NCBI GenBank assembly: GCA_964554715.1 | Contig: CAZKPU010000001.1 | Location: forward strand, 1 to 64,000 | DNA length: 64,000 nucleotides | Direction of reading: 5' to 3' | Source: RXOA01 sp964554715 | Lineage (GTDB): Bacteria; Bipolaricaulota; Bipolaricaulia; UBA7950; UBA9294 | Part shown: positions 15,822 through 24,623 of the stretch, in pieces | How positions within the stretch are numbered: position 1 is the first letter of the stretch | Layout of the letters: every line of letters starts with the position of its first letter | Notes under the pieces: generated by a model | Told to the model about the DNA's origin: nothing | What the model saw: the letters and a program-made list of their open reading frames with translations, nothing else | The model's database searches: none | Made by a program: the position numbers and the translations under genes

Positions 15822-17669
15822 CTATCCCACCTTGTCCGGTTGCTCCGGCACGTCGTAGAGGATGTCATCCAGTGGATGACGGTACAGACCCTGAGCGAGC
15901 CGGTTCTGGTCGAAGTAGTGGCCCATCAGGCCGATCGAGCGGCCGAGGACGAACAGCGCGTTGAACATCCCCATCTTGATCATCTGGTCGATCTCGGCGT
16001 CGCCGAAGCCGACTTCCTTGAGGAGGTCGACAAGGAGAACGCCGATGCATCCGTCGACGTTGAGGATGAGGTTGTTCTTCTTCTGGGTTGTCACCGCTTC
16101 CACTGACAGCGCGTAGTCGAGAAGCGGCGTGGCCTTGAAGTTCTTCTTGGCGAAGCCCTTCATCAACTCGACCCGTTTGTCGGGGTTCTCCACGGTGTGC
16201 AGACGGTGACCGATCCCCTGAACCCGCACGTTCTTCGCCTTCATGTGGGCGATGAACTCACGGGGCGGCAGTTCGTTTCGCAGTCCGAACAGGAAGTGCT
16301 CGGCTGCGCCGTTGACCGCTCCGCCGAATCGGGGGCCGATGGTGAGGATTCCGCTGACCAGCGAGCTTATCAGGTCTTTGCCCGCCCGGGCCGTGACGAT
16401 CGTGTTGTGGGCGCCGGATACGGCTGCACCGTGGTCGGCGATGATCTGGATGACCATCTCCATGAACCGGCGGGCGTAGGCGGGGATGTCCTTCTTGAAC
16501 CACAGCAATCCAAGGACACCGCCGATCCCGTAGCCCTGCTCGATCACGTCGTCGATCGGCACTCCGCAGTAGTTGTGGACTTCACCGGATTCATCGCAGA
16601 TGGTCGAGATGAAGTTGGTGGGCTTACGGACAAGGCCTTCGGCCTTCGCCTGCTTGTAGTCCATCGGCACATGGGGCGGCTCGAACTCTTCAGCCGGTAC
16701 GATCGTCCCCGCGGCCACGAGCTTGTCGTAGGTCGCCTTGATCTTCTCGGCGTAGTCGTCGAAGGAGTCGGGGACGATGACGCCTGCGTCGCGCAACGCT
16801 TGATTCTTGGCGTCTGCGGTCTCGTCTTCGCCGCCGGCCTTGGCGCCGGCGTGGCCGAACTGCACCTGACCGGGAAGAACCTTAGCGCAGGTTCCGGTCG
16901 TCCACATCACCAGCGGCTTGGTGATCCGATGATCTCTGACAGCGGCTGCGATCTCATGCTCGGCGGTGCCACCGACCTCGCCGAGGCACACGAGCATCTT
17001 GATCGCCGGGTTCTGCTCGTATCGGAGAAGGTGATCGAGAAGACTGGCGCCTGGGTGAGCGTCACCTCCGATCGCGATCCCCTCGTAGACACCGTCGGTG
17101 GTCCGCGAAACGATGTTGTATGCTTCGTTCGACATCCCTCCGGAGACCGAGACGAACCCCACCGAGCCGGGACGATACAGCTTGGACATCTTGATGTTGT
17201 CCATCGTTCCGGCGGTGTTCCCGATTTTGAACGCGCCCGCTTTGATCCCGCCGACGGTGGCCGGGCCGATGATCCACTTGTTCTTCGCCTTGGCGGTGGC
17301 GGAGAGGATGCGGGCATGACGCTCGGGAACGCCCTCGGCAATCACGGCGATCGTGCGGATCGTATCCGTCTCCAGGGCCTCCATGGTGGTCTCGAACGCC
17401 GAGCGCTGGGATGCGAAGTTGACCATCACATCCGCGTTGGGGAACTTGCTGACCGCGTCGGCGATGGAGCGAAGCCGCGGGATCGTGATCTCGCGGGTTC
17501 CCCAGAAGAACTTCTCGAATCCACCGCGTTCCGGCGTGATCATCGCAACAACGCTCGGGCTTTCTTTACGGCAGAGATAGTCGAAGTCGAGCATCCGCTG
17601 CACTGCGTTGGTCTGCGCACCGTAGATGAACGCTTTGGTGTCGCGAGAGAAGAGTTCGTAGCTATTCAT
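15822..17669 (-). CDS. aclA: ATP citrate lyase, large (catalytic, citryl-CoA lyase) subunit
   Basis: Cleaves citrate with CoA and ATP to acetyl-CoA and oxaloacetate together with AclB; the key enzyme of the reductive TCA cycle. The 615-residue protein has a succinyl-CoA-synthetase-alpha-like N-terminal half with CoA-binding SVSGGMSNEAYNI and the phosphohistidine loop QFGHAGAKAGG (around residue 270). A citrate-synthase-like C-terminal half follows (GAAVSGAHNTIVTARAGKD, GPRFGGAVNGAA, VQGIGHRLHTVENPDKRV). This matches the large subunit of the two-subunit bacterial and plant enzymes. The start overlaps the aclB stop by 8 bases, implying coupled, equimolar synthesis. Confidence 0.95.
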   Translation of the reverse strand: MNSYELFSRDTKAFIYGAQTNAVQRMLDFDYLCRKESPSVVAMITPERGGFEKFFWGTREITIPRLRSIADAVSKFPNADVMVNFASQRSAFETTMEALETDTIRTIAVIAEGVPERHARILSATAKAKNKWIIGPATVGGIKAGAFKIGNTAGTMDNIKMSKLYRPGSVGFVSVSGGMSNEAYNIVSRTTDGVYEGIAIGGDAHPGASLLDHLLRYEQNPAIKMLVCLGEVGGTAEHEIAAAVRDHRITKPLVMWTTGTCAKVLPGQVQFGHAGAKAGGEDETADAKNQALRDAGVIVPDSFDDYAEKIKATYDKLVAAGTIVPAEEFEPPHVPMDYKQAKAEGLVRKPTNFISTICDESGEVHNYCGVPIDDVIEQGYGIGGVLGLLWFKKDIPAYARRFMEMVIQIIADHGAAVSGAHNTIVTARAGKDLISSLVSGILTIGPRFGGAVNGAAEHFLFGLRNELPPREFIAHMKAKNVRVQGIGHRLHTVENPDKRVELMKGFAKKNFKATPLLDYALSVEAVTTQKKNNLILNVDGCIGVLLVDLLKEVGFGDAEIDQMIKMGMFNALFVLGRSIGLMGHYFDQNRLAQGLYRHPLDDILYDVPEQPDKVG

Positions 17670-18948
17670 TCGTTCCTCCCGAAAGCGCCATCGAAACGAT
17701 GCGCGTCATGTGAGTTTCGGGTCCGTAGACTTCGACCGGAACGCCGATCTCCTCACCGACGCGGCGCATGTTTTCCAGGCCTTCTTTGAAGTTGGGACCG
17801 CCACGGCGGACGTAGACCCTGACCTTGTTCTGTTGCAGCTTGTCTTTGTAGGCTTTGAGCGCTTGGATGATCCCGGTGAACGTCTTTGCCACGTCCGTGA
17901 AGTTGGCGATTCCGCCGCCGATCAGCAGGAACTTCGGGCGTCCTTGCGGGTCCGGCTTCCGGGTCATCAAGTCGAGAAGGGTCTTGGCGTATTCGTAGGT
18001 CATCTCGGTCGAAGGGTTCCCGGAGTATTCGCCGTAGCAGGCGAGTTCTTTTGCGAACCCAAGGTCGACGACCGTGTCGGCATAGATCACGCTGGCGCCG
18101 CCGCCGGCGACCATCGGCCAAACCCGTCCGTCCGGGTTGAGAACGGTCAGCTTCAGTGAAGCTCCGGTCTTCTCATCGAGCGACGCGATGTACGCCTCTT
18201 CGGGGGTCGCCGTCGATCCGAACGGCTTGGGGAACTCCAGCTTTCCCCAGACCTCGGCGCATTGGAAGGCGGCCGTGTCATCCATCTTAGCGACCGTATC
18301 CAACGGGACGAGTGCGCCTTCGGCAAACGTGATCGGGTTGAACTCCAAGTAGGTGAAGTGATACTCGGTGAACACCCGGTACAACGTCTCGATGAATCGG
18401 GCTACCTTCTCCTTCTCAGGCAGATCGGGAAGGGCGTCGGCCACGTGGATCGCTGCCGGATCGCCGAGGATCGGGACATCGAGGGTTGTGACGCTTTCCC
18501 ACACCTCTTCGATGTCGACGCCTCCCTTGGTCGAGAAGTGGATGGTGTCCTTGTCATGGCCGGTCGTGAACGCCAGGTAGTACTCTTCCTCGTGGGGGAC
18601 GAACGGCTCGATCAGGAAGTGCGTCAGCGTACCGGTGGTTTCCCCGGTGGTCTGCTGGATCGTGACCGTCTTGTTCATCCTCTCCCGAATCCATGCAACG
18701 ACTTCATCGAGACGCTTGTTCACGAACAGCAGGTTGTTCTTGCCGCGCTTCCCGAATAACTGATCCGGCTTACAGACCAACGGCGCACCGGTCAACCACG
18801 GGTGTTGTTCGGCAAGCGCATTCAGATCGGTGTCCGGCGTCACGAGTACCAAGCGGTCCTCGAACTTGAGCGCTCCATCGGACAGCTTGTCGACGGCAGC
18901 GGCCAGCATCCGCTTCGCATCGTACTCGCGTATTCCTTTCTGTGCCAT
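17662..18948 (-). CDS. aclB: ATP citrate lyase, small (ATP-grasp) subunit
   Basis: The ATP-binding, citrate-binding partner of AclA. The 428-residue protein resembles succinyl-CoA synthetase beta: residues of about 1-240 are the ATP-grasp part (KGIREYDAKRMLAAA, VCKPDQLFGKRGKNNLLFV, FLIEPFVPHEEEYY, YLEFNPITF). The C-terminal part has PMVAGGGASVIYADT and LIGGGIANFTDVAKTF, ending VYVRRGGPNFKEGLENMR and VEVYGPETHMTRIV. The N-terminus and these motifs are, from memory, notably like plant ACLA subunits. The start follows the icd stop by 18 bases. Confidence 0.94.
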   Translation of the reverse strand: MAQKGIREYDAKRMLAAAVDKLSDGALKFEDRLVLVTPDTDLNALAEQHPWLTGAPLVCKPDQLFGKRGKNNLLFVNKRLDEVVAWIRERMNKTVTIQQTTGETTGTLTHFLIEPFVPHEEEYYLAFTTGHDKDTIHFSTKGGVDIEEVWESVTTLDVPILGDPAAIHVADALPDLPEKEKVARFIETLYRVFTEYHFTYLEFNPITFAEGALVPLDTVAKMDDTAAFQCAEVWGKLEFPKPFGSTATPEEAYIASLDEKTGASLKLTVLNPDGRVWPMVAGGGASVIYADTVVDLGFAKELACYGEYSGNPSTEMTYEYAKTLLDLMTRKPDPQGRPKFLLIGGGIANFTDVAKTFTGIIQALKAYKDKLQQNKVRVYVRRGGPNFKEGLENMRRVGEEIGVPVEVYGPETHMTRIVSMALSGGTNE

Positions 18949-18966
18949 GTTGGCTTTCCCCCTACC

Positions 18967-20271
18967 CTAAAGGTTTCCGATGATCTCGTCGCCGAATTCG
19001 GAGCACGACAGAAGTGTGGCTCCGTCCATCTGACGTTCGAGATCGTAGGTGACACGCTTGTTGTCGATCGCCTTCTTGATCCCGTCAATCACAAGATCCG
19101 CGGCCTCCGTCCAGCCCAGATACCGGAGCATCTCCACGGCCGACAGGATGATGCTGCCGGGGTTCACCCTGTTCTTGCCGGCATGCTTCGGAGCGGTTCC
19201 GTGAGTTGCCTCGAAAATGGCGTGGCCGGTGTTGTAATTGATGTTGGCCCCGGGTGCGACGCCCAGCCCGCCAACCTGAGCTGCGGCCGCATCGGTGACG
19301 TAGTCGCCGTTCAGGTTCATGGTTGCAACCACCGAGTACTCCGTAGGACGAAGCAGCATCTGCTGGAAGAACTGATCGGCGATCCGATCGTTGATGACGA
19401 TCTTCCCCTCGGGAACGGTGCCTCCATGTTTCTGGGCGACCTCGTTCTCGGTGACGAGTTGCGGGTAGTCCTTGGCGACCTCGTATCCCCAATCCCGGAA
19501 CGCACCCTCGGTGAACTTCATGATATTGCCTTTGTGGACCAGGGTTACAGTGGGCCTGCCACTCTTGATCGCATACTCGATCGCGGCGCGAACCAGACGC
19601 TTCGTTCCTTCTTCACTGATCGGCTTGATCCCGATTCCGCACATCTTCGGGAAACGGATCGCGGTCGTGACCCCCATCTCGTCCCGCAGCCAGCCTATGA
19701 CCTTGTCGGCGTCCGGGGTTCCGGCGCGCCACTCGATCCCGGCATAGACGTCTTCCGTGTTCTCGCGGAAGAATACAACGTCGACGTCGCCCGGGCGTTT
19801 CACGGGTGCCGGCGTGCCGATGTGCTGGACAGGCCGAACACACGCGTACAGGTCGAGCAGCTTGCGCAGCGTCACATTTAGGCTGCGGATTCCTCCCCCC
19901 ACCGGGGTCGTCAGGGGACCCTTGATGGCAACGAAGTACTTGCGGATGGCTTCGACGGTCTCCTCCGGCAAGTACAGCGCCTGGCGCCTGTCCGGCGGGA
20001 TCGCGACGATCTCCTCTTCGGAAAGCTCCGGATGATTGGTCGCCACGGCCTCATCACCGGCGAGGACCTTCATCCACTCGATCTTTCTTGCCTCCCCGTA
20101 CGCCTTTCGAACGGCCGCATCAACGACCTTCTGCATGACGGGAGAAATGTCGACTCCGGTGCCATCTCCACGAATGGCGGGAACAATCGGATGATCGGGG
20201 ACGTTGAGACGACCGTTGACCATCGTGATCGGAACACCCGACTCCGGCGGCTGCGGGATGTAGTTGGACAT
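18967..20271 (-). CDS. icd: Isocitrate dehydrogenase, NADP-type
   Basis: Interconverts isocitrate and 2-oxoglutarate; in a reductive cycle it would carboxylate 2-oxoglutarate. The 434 residues follow the bacterial Icd pattern: PAIRGDGTGVDI, GGGIRSLNVTLRKLLDLYAC with the substrate-binding serine, TLVHKGNIMKFTEGAF, NDRIADQFFQQML and GTAPKHAGKNRVNPGS. The lysine after GTAP favours NADP over NAD, as in the Escherichia coli enzyme. The start at 20271 (MSNYIPQPPE) is preferred to an upstream extension that overlaps iclR. It lies 17 bases after the iclR stop and 18 before aclB. Confidence 0.94.
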   Translation of the reverse strand: MSNYIPQPPESGVPITMVNGRLNVPDHPIVPAIRGDGTGVDISPVMQKVVDAAVRKAYGEARKIEWMKVLAGDEAVATNHPELSEEEIVAIPPDRRQALYLPEETVEAIRKYFVAIKGPLTTPVGGGIRSLNVTLRKLLDLYACVRPVQHIGTPAPVKRPGDVDVVFFRENTEDVYAGIEWRAGTPDADKVIGWLRDEMGVTTAIRFPKMCGIGIKPISEEGTKRLVRAAIEYAIKSGRPTVTLVHKGNIMKFTEGAFRDWGYEVAKDYPQLVTENEVAQKHGGTVPEGKIVINDRIADQFFQQMLLRPTEYSVVATMNLNGDYVTDAAAAQVGGLGVAPGANINYNTGHAIFEATHGTAPKHAGKNRVNPGSIILSAVEMLRYLGWTEAADLVIDGIKKAIDNKRVTYDLERQMDGATLLSCSEFGDEIIGNL

Positions 20272-20288
20272 GGTGTCCTGGCTCCTTT

Positions 20289-21047
20289 TTACTGCACGTG
20301 GCTTGCGTGCAGGCCCTCTGAAATCTTCCCGGCGGAACGCACGACCCGCCGGATCACTCGGTCTCGCTTCTTGCCCTCCAAGCGGTGGGACGGTGCCGAC
20401 ACGCACAACGACGCCACGACTTGGCCGTCTGCAGCAAGGATCGGCGCACCGATCCCATAGGTTCCTTCATCGACTTCGCTGTCGGACTCTGCGTATCCCA
20501 GACTGCGGATTCTGTTGAGTTCCTCATGCAGCTTCTTGGGGGTTGTGATCGTATTGGCGGTAAACCGCGCAAGCCCGTACCGCTCGATGATGGTGTCTTG
20601 GCGTTCGGGATCCAGGAACGCCATCAGCGCCTTTCCGGATGCACCTGCGTGCAGAGGGAAGACCGCCCCACGCTGGTGCGACACGCGAAGCGCGTGAAGA
20701 CCTTCGATCCTCTCCAAGCACACGCCGTCGTGATCGCGCAGCGAAGAGAGAATCACTGTTTCACCTTCCTGTCTGGACAAGGTACGCATGATCGGCAACG
20801 CGATCTCACGCAGGCTTGGCCGGACAACGCAGCCGGCGAGTTCGAGAATCTTCGTTCCCAGACGATAGATTCCGCTGCGTTCTTGGACGATGAGATGGTG
20901 CTTGCGGAGCACGGCGAGATATCGATACGCCGTACTCGCTGGCAGATCCATGCGCTCAGCGATCTCCCCGGCCGACAGGGCAGGTGTCTCAGGTGAGAAC
21001 AGGGTGAGGATCCGGATCCCTTTCTCCAGCGTTGATAGCCCGCTCAT
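20289..21047 (-). CDS. IclR-family transcriptional regulator
   Basis: A 252-residue regulator. Residues 1 to about 70 form the winged HTH (STLEKGIRILTLFS, SAGEIAERMDLPASTAYRYL). The rest is the IclR effector domain with SLRDHDGVCLERIEG, RGAVFPLHAGASGKAL and EGTYGIGAPILAADGQV. The start at 21047 is supported by a 4-base overlap with the small gene before it. Because it sits inside the operon with acn, icd and aclBA, it probably controls them in response to a small organic acid; this is inferred from position and from IclR of the glyoxylate shunt. Candidate binding repeats lie at 23137-23164. Confidence 0.92.
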   Translation of the reverse strand: MSGLSTLEKGIRILTLFSPETPALSAGEIAERMDLPASTAYRYLAVLRKHHLIVQERSGIYRLGTKILELAGCVVRPSLREIALPIMRTLSRQEGETVILSSLRDHDGVCLERIEGLHALRVSHQRGAVFPLHAGASGKALMAFLDPERQDTIIERYGLARFTANTITTPKKLHEELNRIRSLGYAESDSEVDEGTYGIGAPILAADGQVVASLCVSAPSHRLEGKKRDRVIRRVVRSAGKISEGLHASHVQ

Positions 21048-21187
21048 GACGCCCCCGGCTCGAGAGGATCGCACAGAGGCCGTGCGGGCCTCTTCTTGGG
21101 GAGGCGCACGCACGGCTTAGATCCACAATCGGAGTCGATGGAGACACATTTCCTCATCTCCATCGTCGCCGGATTGATATCGTTCAT
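21044..21187 (-). CDS. Cysteine-containing small protein (47 residues), unknown
   Basis: An unrecognised small gene that exactly fills the gap between acn and iclR. Its ATG overlaps the acn stop by 4 bases (ATGA) and its stop overlaps the iclR ATG by 4 bases. The peptide begins MNDINPATMEMRKC and has four cysteines (14, 21, 26, 39), in SDCGSKPC and RPLCD, with a basic middle (RLPKKRPARP). The double overlap, the same style as verified genes elsewhere in the window, is strong evidence that it is translated. Four cysteines in 47 residues suggest metal or cluster binding, but no family is recognised. A mere coupling ORF that passes ribosomes from acn to iclR is the alternative. Confidence 0.7.
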   Translation of the reverse strand: MNDINPATMEMRKCVSIDSDCGSKPCVRLPKKRPARPLCDPLEPGAS

Positions 21188-23067
21188 TGTGTTGTGTAGG
21201 CAAGCAGTCCGCCCGCTCGGATCATGTCCATCTCGCGCTCGGACAGATCGTGGCGGATCTCGATCGTCTCCCCCGTGGTCCGGTTGAGCACGGAAAGCGG
21301 CCGGGTGAGATCCGAAACATCGATCTCGAGTTCGTCTCCCGGATTCAACCGATCCGTATCGGCCATGAACGGGATGATCCCGACGTTGATCAGATTCGCA
21401 CGGTGAATCCGTGCGTAGGTCTTGGCAAAGACGGCCTTGATGCCGAGCTGCCAAGGAGCGAGCGCTGCGTGCTCTCTGGAAGAGCCTTGGCCGTAGTTGT
21501 CTCCACCCACAATGAAGCCGCCGTTCTTCTCGGTGGCGCGGTCGGCGAACTCCTTATCCTCGTAGAAGAAGGTGAACTTCGCGATCTCCGGAAGGTTGCT
21601 GCGGAGATGCTGAGTCAACGGACCGGCCGGAAGGATGGCGTCTGTAGAGATGCCGTCTCCGACCTTGAGAAGGACCTCTCCTTTCAGCGTCTGAGGGAGA
21701 GGCTGTTGCGGTCGCAGAGCGACGATATTCGGTCCTCGGCGGATCTCCATCGAAGCGCCGGCCGGCTCGAGGATGAGCGTGTCGTCGATCGTTAGGCTGG
21801 AGACCTCGACTTCGACCGCGGGCAGCTTCCGCGGATCGGCGATCGCCCCAGCGAGCGCCGAAGCCGCAGCAACCTGCGGGCTGCAAAGGGCGAGCTTCCC
21901 GAACTTGTTTCCGCCGCGACCTTTCCAGTTTCGGTTCACCGTTCGCAGAGAGAGGTGTTCGTGACCGGGAACGAACCCGATTCCGATGCAAGCATTGCAT
22001 CCCGGCTCGATCATCCGGACACCGGCCTTGGTCATCGCCAAGAAGCTTCCGTCCTCCATCAGCATCTCCCAGGCCTGTCGCGATCCGGGTGATACAACGA
22101 CATCGATGTCGGGAGAGACCTTCTTGCCCTTCAGAATCTCGGCCGCGATCTTCACATCCTGATAGCTTCCGTTTGTGCACGATCCGATGTAGACCTGATC
22201 GATCTTCGTACCCTCGACTTCTTCGATGTCGAAGACGTTGTCGGGCATTCCGGGCATGGCAACCAGCGGCTTCAGCGCAGACAGGTCGATCTCGATCGTC
22301 TTGTCGTAGGTTGCCCCCGGATCAGGCTGTACGGCGACCCAATCCCCCTCTCGCTCCTGCATGGCAAGGAACTGCCGGGTGATGTCGTCGGACGGGAAGA
22401 TCGACGAGGTAGCTCCCGTTTCCGTACACAGGTTGGTGATCGTAGCGCGTTCGGGAACGGTCAGCGTCTTTACTCCGGGGCCGTCGAATTCGAGGAAGTA
22501 CCCCACGCCTCCCTTCACCGAGATGCGTCGCAGAATCTCGAACGCGATGTCTTTGGCCGCAGCGCCCCAGGGCAGCTTCCCGGTGAGCACGACCCGCAGC
22601 GTTTGCGGAACGGTCAAATAAAACAACCCGCCGCCCATGGCGACGGCGACATCGACCCCTCCTGCACCGATTCCGAGCATCCCCAATCCGCCTGCCGTCG
22701 GGGTGTGCGAATCGGACCCGAGAAGCGTCTTGCCGGGAACGCCGAACCGCTCGTAGTGAAGCTGGTGGCAAACGCCGTTCCCGTTCTTGGAGAACTTGGC
22801 GCCGTAGTGGGAAGCGATCGTCTGCAGGAAGATATGGTCGTCCGTTGACTCGCCCTTGAATCCGAGCGATGTGTGATCGGAGTACGATACGACCGTCTCC
22901 GCCTTGACCCGATCCAATCCGAGCGATTCGAACTCCAGCCAGGCCATCGTTCCGGTCGAATCCTGCGTCAGACAGTGATCAATCTGGATTCCGACGGGGG
23001 TTCCTTTGGTGAGTTCCCCCTCCCGAATGTGATGGGAGAGGATCTTTTCCGTGATCGTCTGCGGCAC
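21184..23067 (-). CDS. acn: Aconitate hydratase
   Basis: Interconverts citrate and isocitrate by way of a [4Fe-4S] cluster. The 627-residue protein is of the short aconitase type: IQIDHCLTQDSTGTMAWLEF, GSDSHTPTAGGLGMLGIG, cluster cysteines in YIGSCTNGS and EPGCNACIGIG, and the swivel-domain motif NYGQGSSREHAALAP. I set the start at the GTG at 23067, giving MPQTITEKILSHH, because AGAGGTGA precedes it and family members begin this way. An alternative GTG at 23124 adds 19 residues and has no ribosome site. It is the first gene of the citrate operon. Confidence 0.94.
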   Translation of the reverse strand: MPQTITEKILSHHIREGELTKGTPVGIQIDHCLTQDSTGTMAWLEFESLGLDRVKAETVVSYSDHTSLGFKGESTDDHIFLQTIASHYGAKFSKNGNGVCHQLHYERFGVPGKTLLGSDSHTPTAGGLGMLGIGAGGVDVAVAMGGGLFYLTVPQTLRVVLTGKLPWGAAAKDIAFEILRRISVKGGVGYFLEFDGPGVKTLTVPERATITNLCTETGATSSIFPSDDITRQFLAMQEREGDWVAVQPDPGATYDKTIEIDLSALKPLVAMPGMPDNVFDIEEVEGTKIDQVYIGSCTNGSYQDVKIAAEILKGKKVSPDIDVVVSPGSRQAWEMLMEDGSFLAMTKAGVRMIEPGCNACIGIGFVPGHEHLSLRTVNRNWKGRGGNKFGKLALCSPQVAAASALAGAIADPRKLPAVEVEVSSLTIDDTLILEPAGASMEIRRGPNIVALRPQQPLPQTLKGEVLLKVGDGISTDAILPAGPLTQHLRSNLPEIAKFTFFYEDKEFADRATEKNGGFIVGGDNYGQGSSREHAALAPWQLGIKAVFAKTYARIHRANLINVGIIPFMADTDRLNPGDELEIDVSDLTRPLSVLNRTTGETIEIRHDLSEREMDMIRAGGLLAYTTQ

Positions 23068-23136
23068 AGCAATCACCTCTGCGCTGCGCGCGGCGGAAGG
23101 CTGCATGCGCAACTGCGCCGCCACGCGCGGGTGCGT

Positions 23137-23164
23137 TTCTCACATGATGAGAAGGGAGTCTCAT
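23137..23164. promoter_or_regulatory. Operator-like alternating half-sites before acn
   Basis: Three half-sites in alternating direction, about one helical turn apart: TTCTCA (23137-23142), TGAGAA (23148-23153) and TCTCAT (23159-23164). They form two overlapping palindromes, TTCTCA-N5-TGAGAA and ATGAGA-N6-TCTCAT. They lie just downstream of the predicted acn transcription start (about 23171), a position suited to repression. The operon's IclR-family protein is the obvious candidate ligand, but this is inference. Confidence 0.55.
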
Positions 23165-23177
23165 TTTGTGGTTGCGC

Positions 23178-23206
23178 ATCGTAGACGATCCTTGAGGAAT
23201 TGTCAA
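23178..23206 (-). promoter_or_regulatory. Promoter of the acn-acl operon
   Basis: TTGACA (23201-23206), a 17-base spacer and TACGAT (23178-23183). The expected transcript start is near 23171, giving a leader of about 100 bases before the GTG at 23067 that contains the palindromic half-sites. Confidence 0.82.
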
Positions 23207-23240
23207 GCGGAAACCCCGGGAAGTAAGGAGAGCGTTTGTC

Positions 23241-24623
23241 CTATGCGAGGAGGTCAGATTTCGCATCGGCGTAAGCGCCGTTTCGAACGGATTTTGCGGC
23301 GTTGAGTCCAGCGCGCACGGCCCCCTCGATCGTTGAGGGCCATCCGGTTTCGATCCAGTCTCCGGCGAGCTGCAACCCAGCAATCCCTGAACAGGCGTGA
23401 GGGCGAAACGCATCGGCACCGGGGTCGGCAACAAACGTCGCTTCTCGCCAACGAGATGCGAACCATCCGCGAAGGCCGGCCGATGCCGTTGGGGGCAGAA
23501 GGCGCGTCAGCGGGTCGAGGAGCGAGTTGAGGATCTCTACGTCGGGAAGCGAGATGAGATCGTGGGCGTTGCTCTGCGAAAGCACGAGATGATGACCGAT
23601 CGGCTCATGCCGGATCGCCGACACGTCGAAGACCGCTTGAACCGGTCCGTCCACGGCGATGAAAAACGGTTGCTTCCTCTGCATCACCGGTCGATCGAAC
23701 CACAGGTGCAGGTTCACAATCGGTGCCCAGCGGAGGTTCAAGGCAGAGCGGATGGCTTGCTGGATGCGCCCTTCGACGTTGCTGCGGAGCATCGCGACCA
23801 GATGGGCGGGAGGAACGGCGGCAACCACCGAGGACGCGCTGATGCGATCTCCGGTGGATAGCTGAACACCGACACAACGCCCGTCTCGAATCTCGATCGA
23901 TCGGACCCGGGTCCTCAGCCGGACCGTTCCACCATGATGTTCGATGTACGGAACCGCTGCACCGAACAACTGGGAGAGAGGGCGAAGGAAGAAGCCCAAG
24001 TCCGCACCGTGAGGGGAAAGAAACGCATCCCGAAACACCTTGGCTGCAGCGCCGATGTCAACAGTGGACGCAGCTGCATTGAGTGCGGCGATCGACACCG
24101 GATCCCAAAAACGGGCGATCGTTCTCTCCGACTGAGCCCTGCGGCGAAGCCACGCGGCGAACGTCTCCTCTTCTTTGGGCGCCCTCAGCCAGAGAGTCAG
24201 TGCCGCTGGGAGAACTCGGATCCGGTCTGCCGTCGACAACGGGCGGTACCGAAGCAGGCTGGGGAGGAGGTTGAGCGGCGAGGGAAGAGGGGCTGAGGCG
24301 ATCCGCGCGCGAATCGGTTCTGGAACGTCATGGGTTGTGATCGGTACTTCCAGCGAGGGCTGGAAGCAGACATCATCTCCGACGCCAAGACGTCGGAACA
24401 ACGCTGTCGATTCGGTACAGCAGCGCATGAGAACGTGCTGTCCTGCATCAAGATCGCCGAATATCGGGTGAGAAAGCGAACCGGCGCGTCCTCCGAGCCG
24501 GGGACCCTGCTCGATGAGGGTGACGCGGTATCCGTGGTCTGCGAGCGAGCAGGCGCAAGCGATGCCGGCGGCACCGCCGCCGACTATGATGATCGGGTCG
24601 GAAGGCATCTTGTCCCGATCCAT
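23241..24623 (-). CDS. hpnE: Hydroxysqualene dehydroxylase HpnE
   Basis: FAD-dependent enzyme that reduces hydroxysqualene to squalene, the last step of the HpnCDE route. The 460-residue protein has IIVGGGAAGIACACSLADHG and RLGGRAGSL at the N-terminus (FAD site), WDPVSIAALNAA in the centre and GLQLAGDWIETGWPSTIEGAVRAG at the C-terminus, all typical of HpnE. A second ATG at 24608 (MPSDPIIIV) is an equally good start. The 5' end overlaps hpnD. It is the last gene of the hopanoid operon; no terminator is visible before the acn promoter, so some read-through into acn is possible. Confidence 0.92.
   Translation of the reverse strand: MDRDKMPSDPIIIVGGGAAGIACACSLADHGYRVTLIEQGPRLGGRAGSLSHPIFGDLDAGQHVLMRCCTESTALFRRLGVGDDVCFQPSLEVPITTHDVPEPIRARIASAPLPSPLNLLPSLLRYRPLSTADRIRVLPAALTLWLRAPKEEETFAAWLRRRAQSERTIARFWDPVSIAALNAAASTVDIGAAAKVFRDAFLSPHGADLGFFLRPLSQLFGAAVPYIEHHGGTVRLRTRVRSIEIRDGRCVGVQLSTGDRISASSVVAAVPPAHLVAMLRSNVEGRIQQAIRSALNLRWAPIVNLHLWFDRPVMQRKQPFFIAVDGPVQAVFDVSAIRHEPIGHHLVLSQSNAHDLISLPDVEILNSLLDPLTRLLPPTASAGLRGWFASRWREATFVADPGADAFRPHACSGIAGLQLAGDWIETGWPSTIEGAVRAGLNAAKSVRNGAYADAKSDLLA

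Noticed and set aside
16197..17789. Long plus-strand open frame opposite aclA
   Set aside because: Antisense shadow of a well-conserved gene with high third-position GC; no ribosome site or family motif. The same holds for the long frames opposite shc (28321-29895) and clpB (59097-60515).
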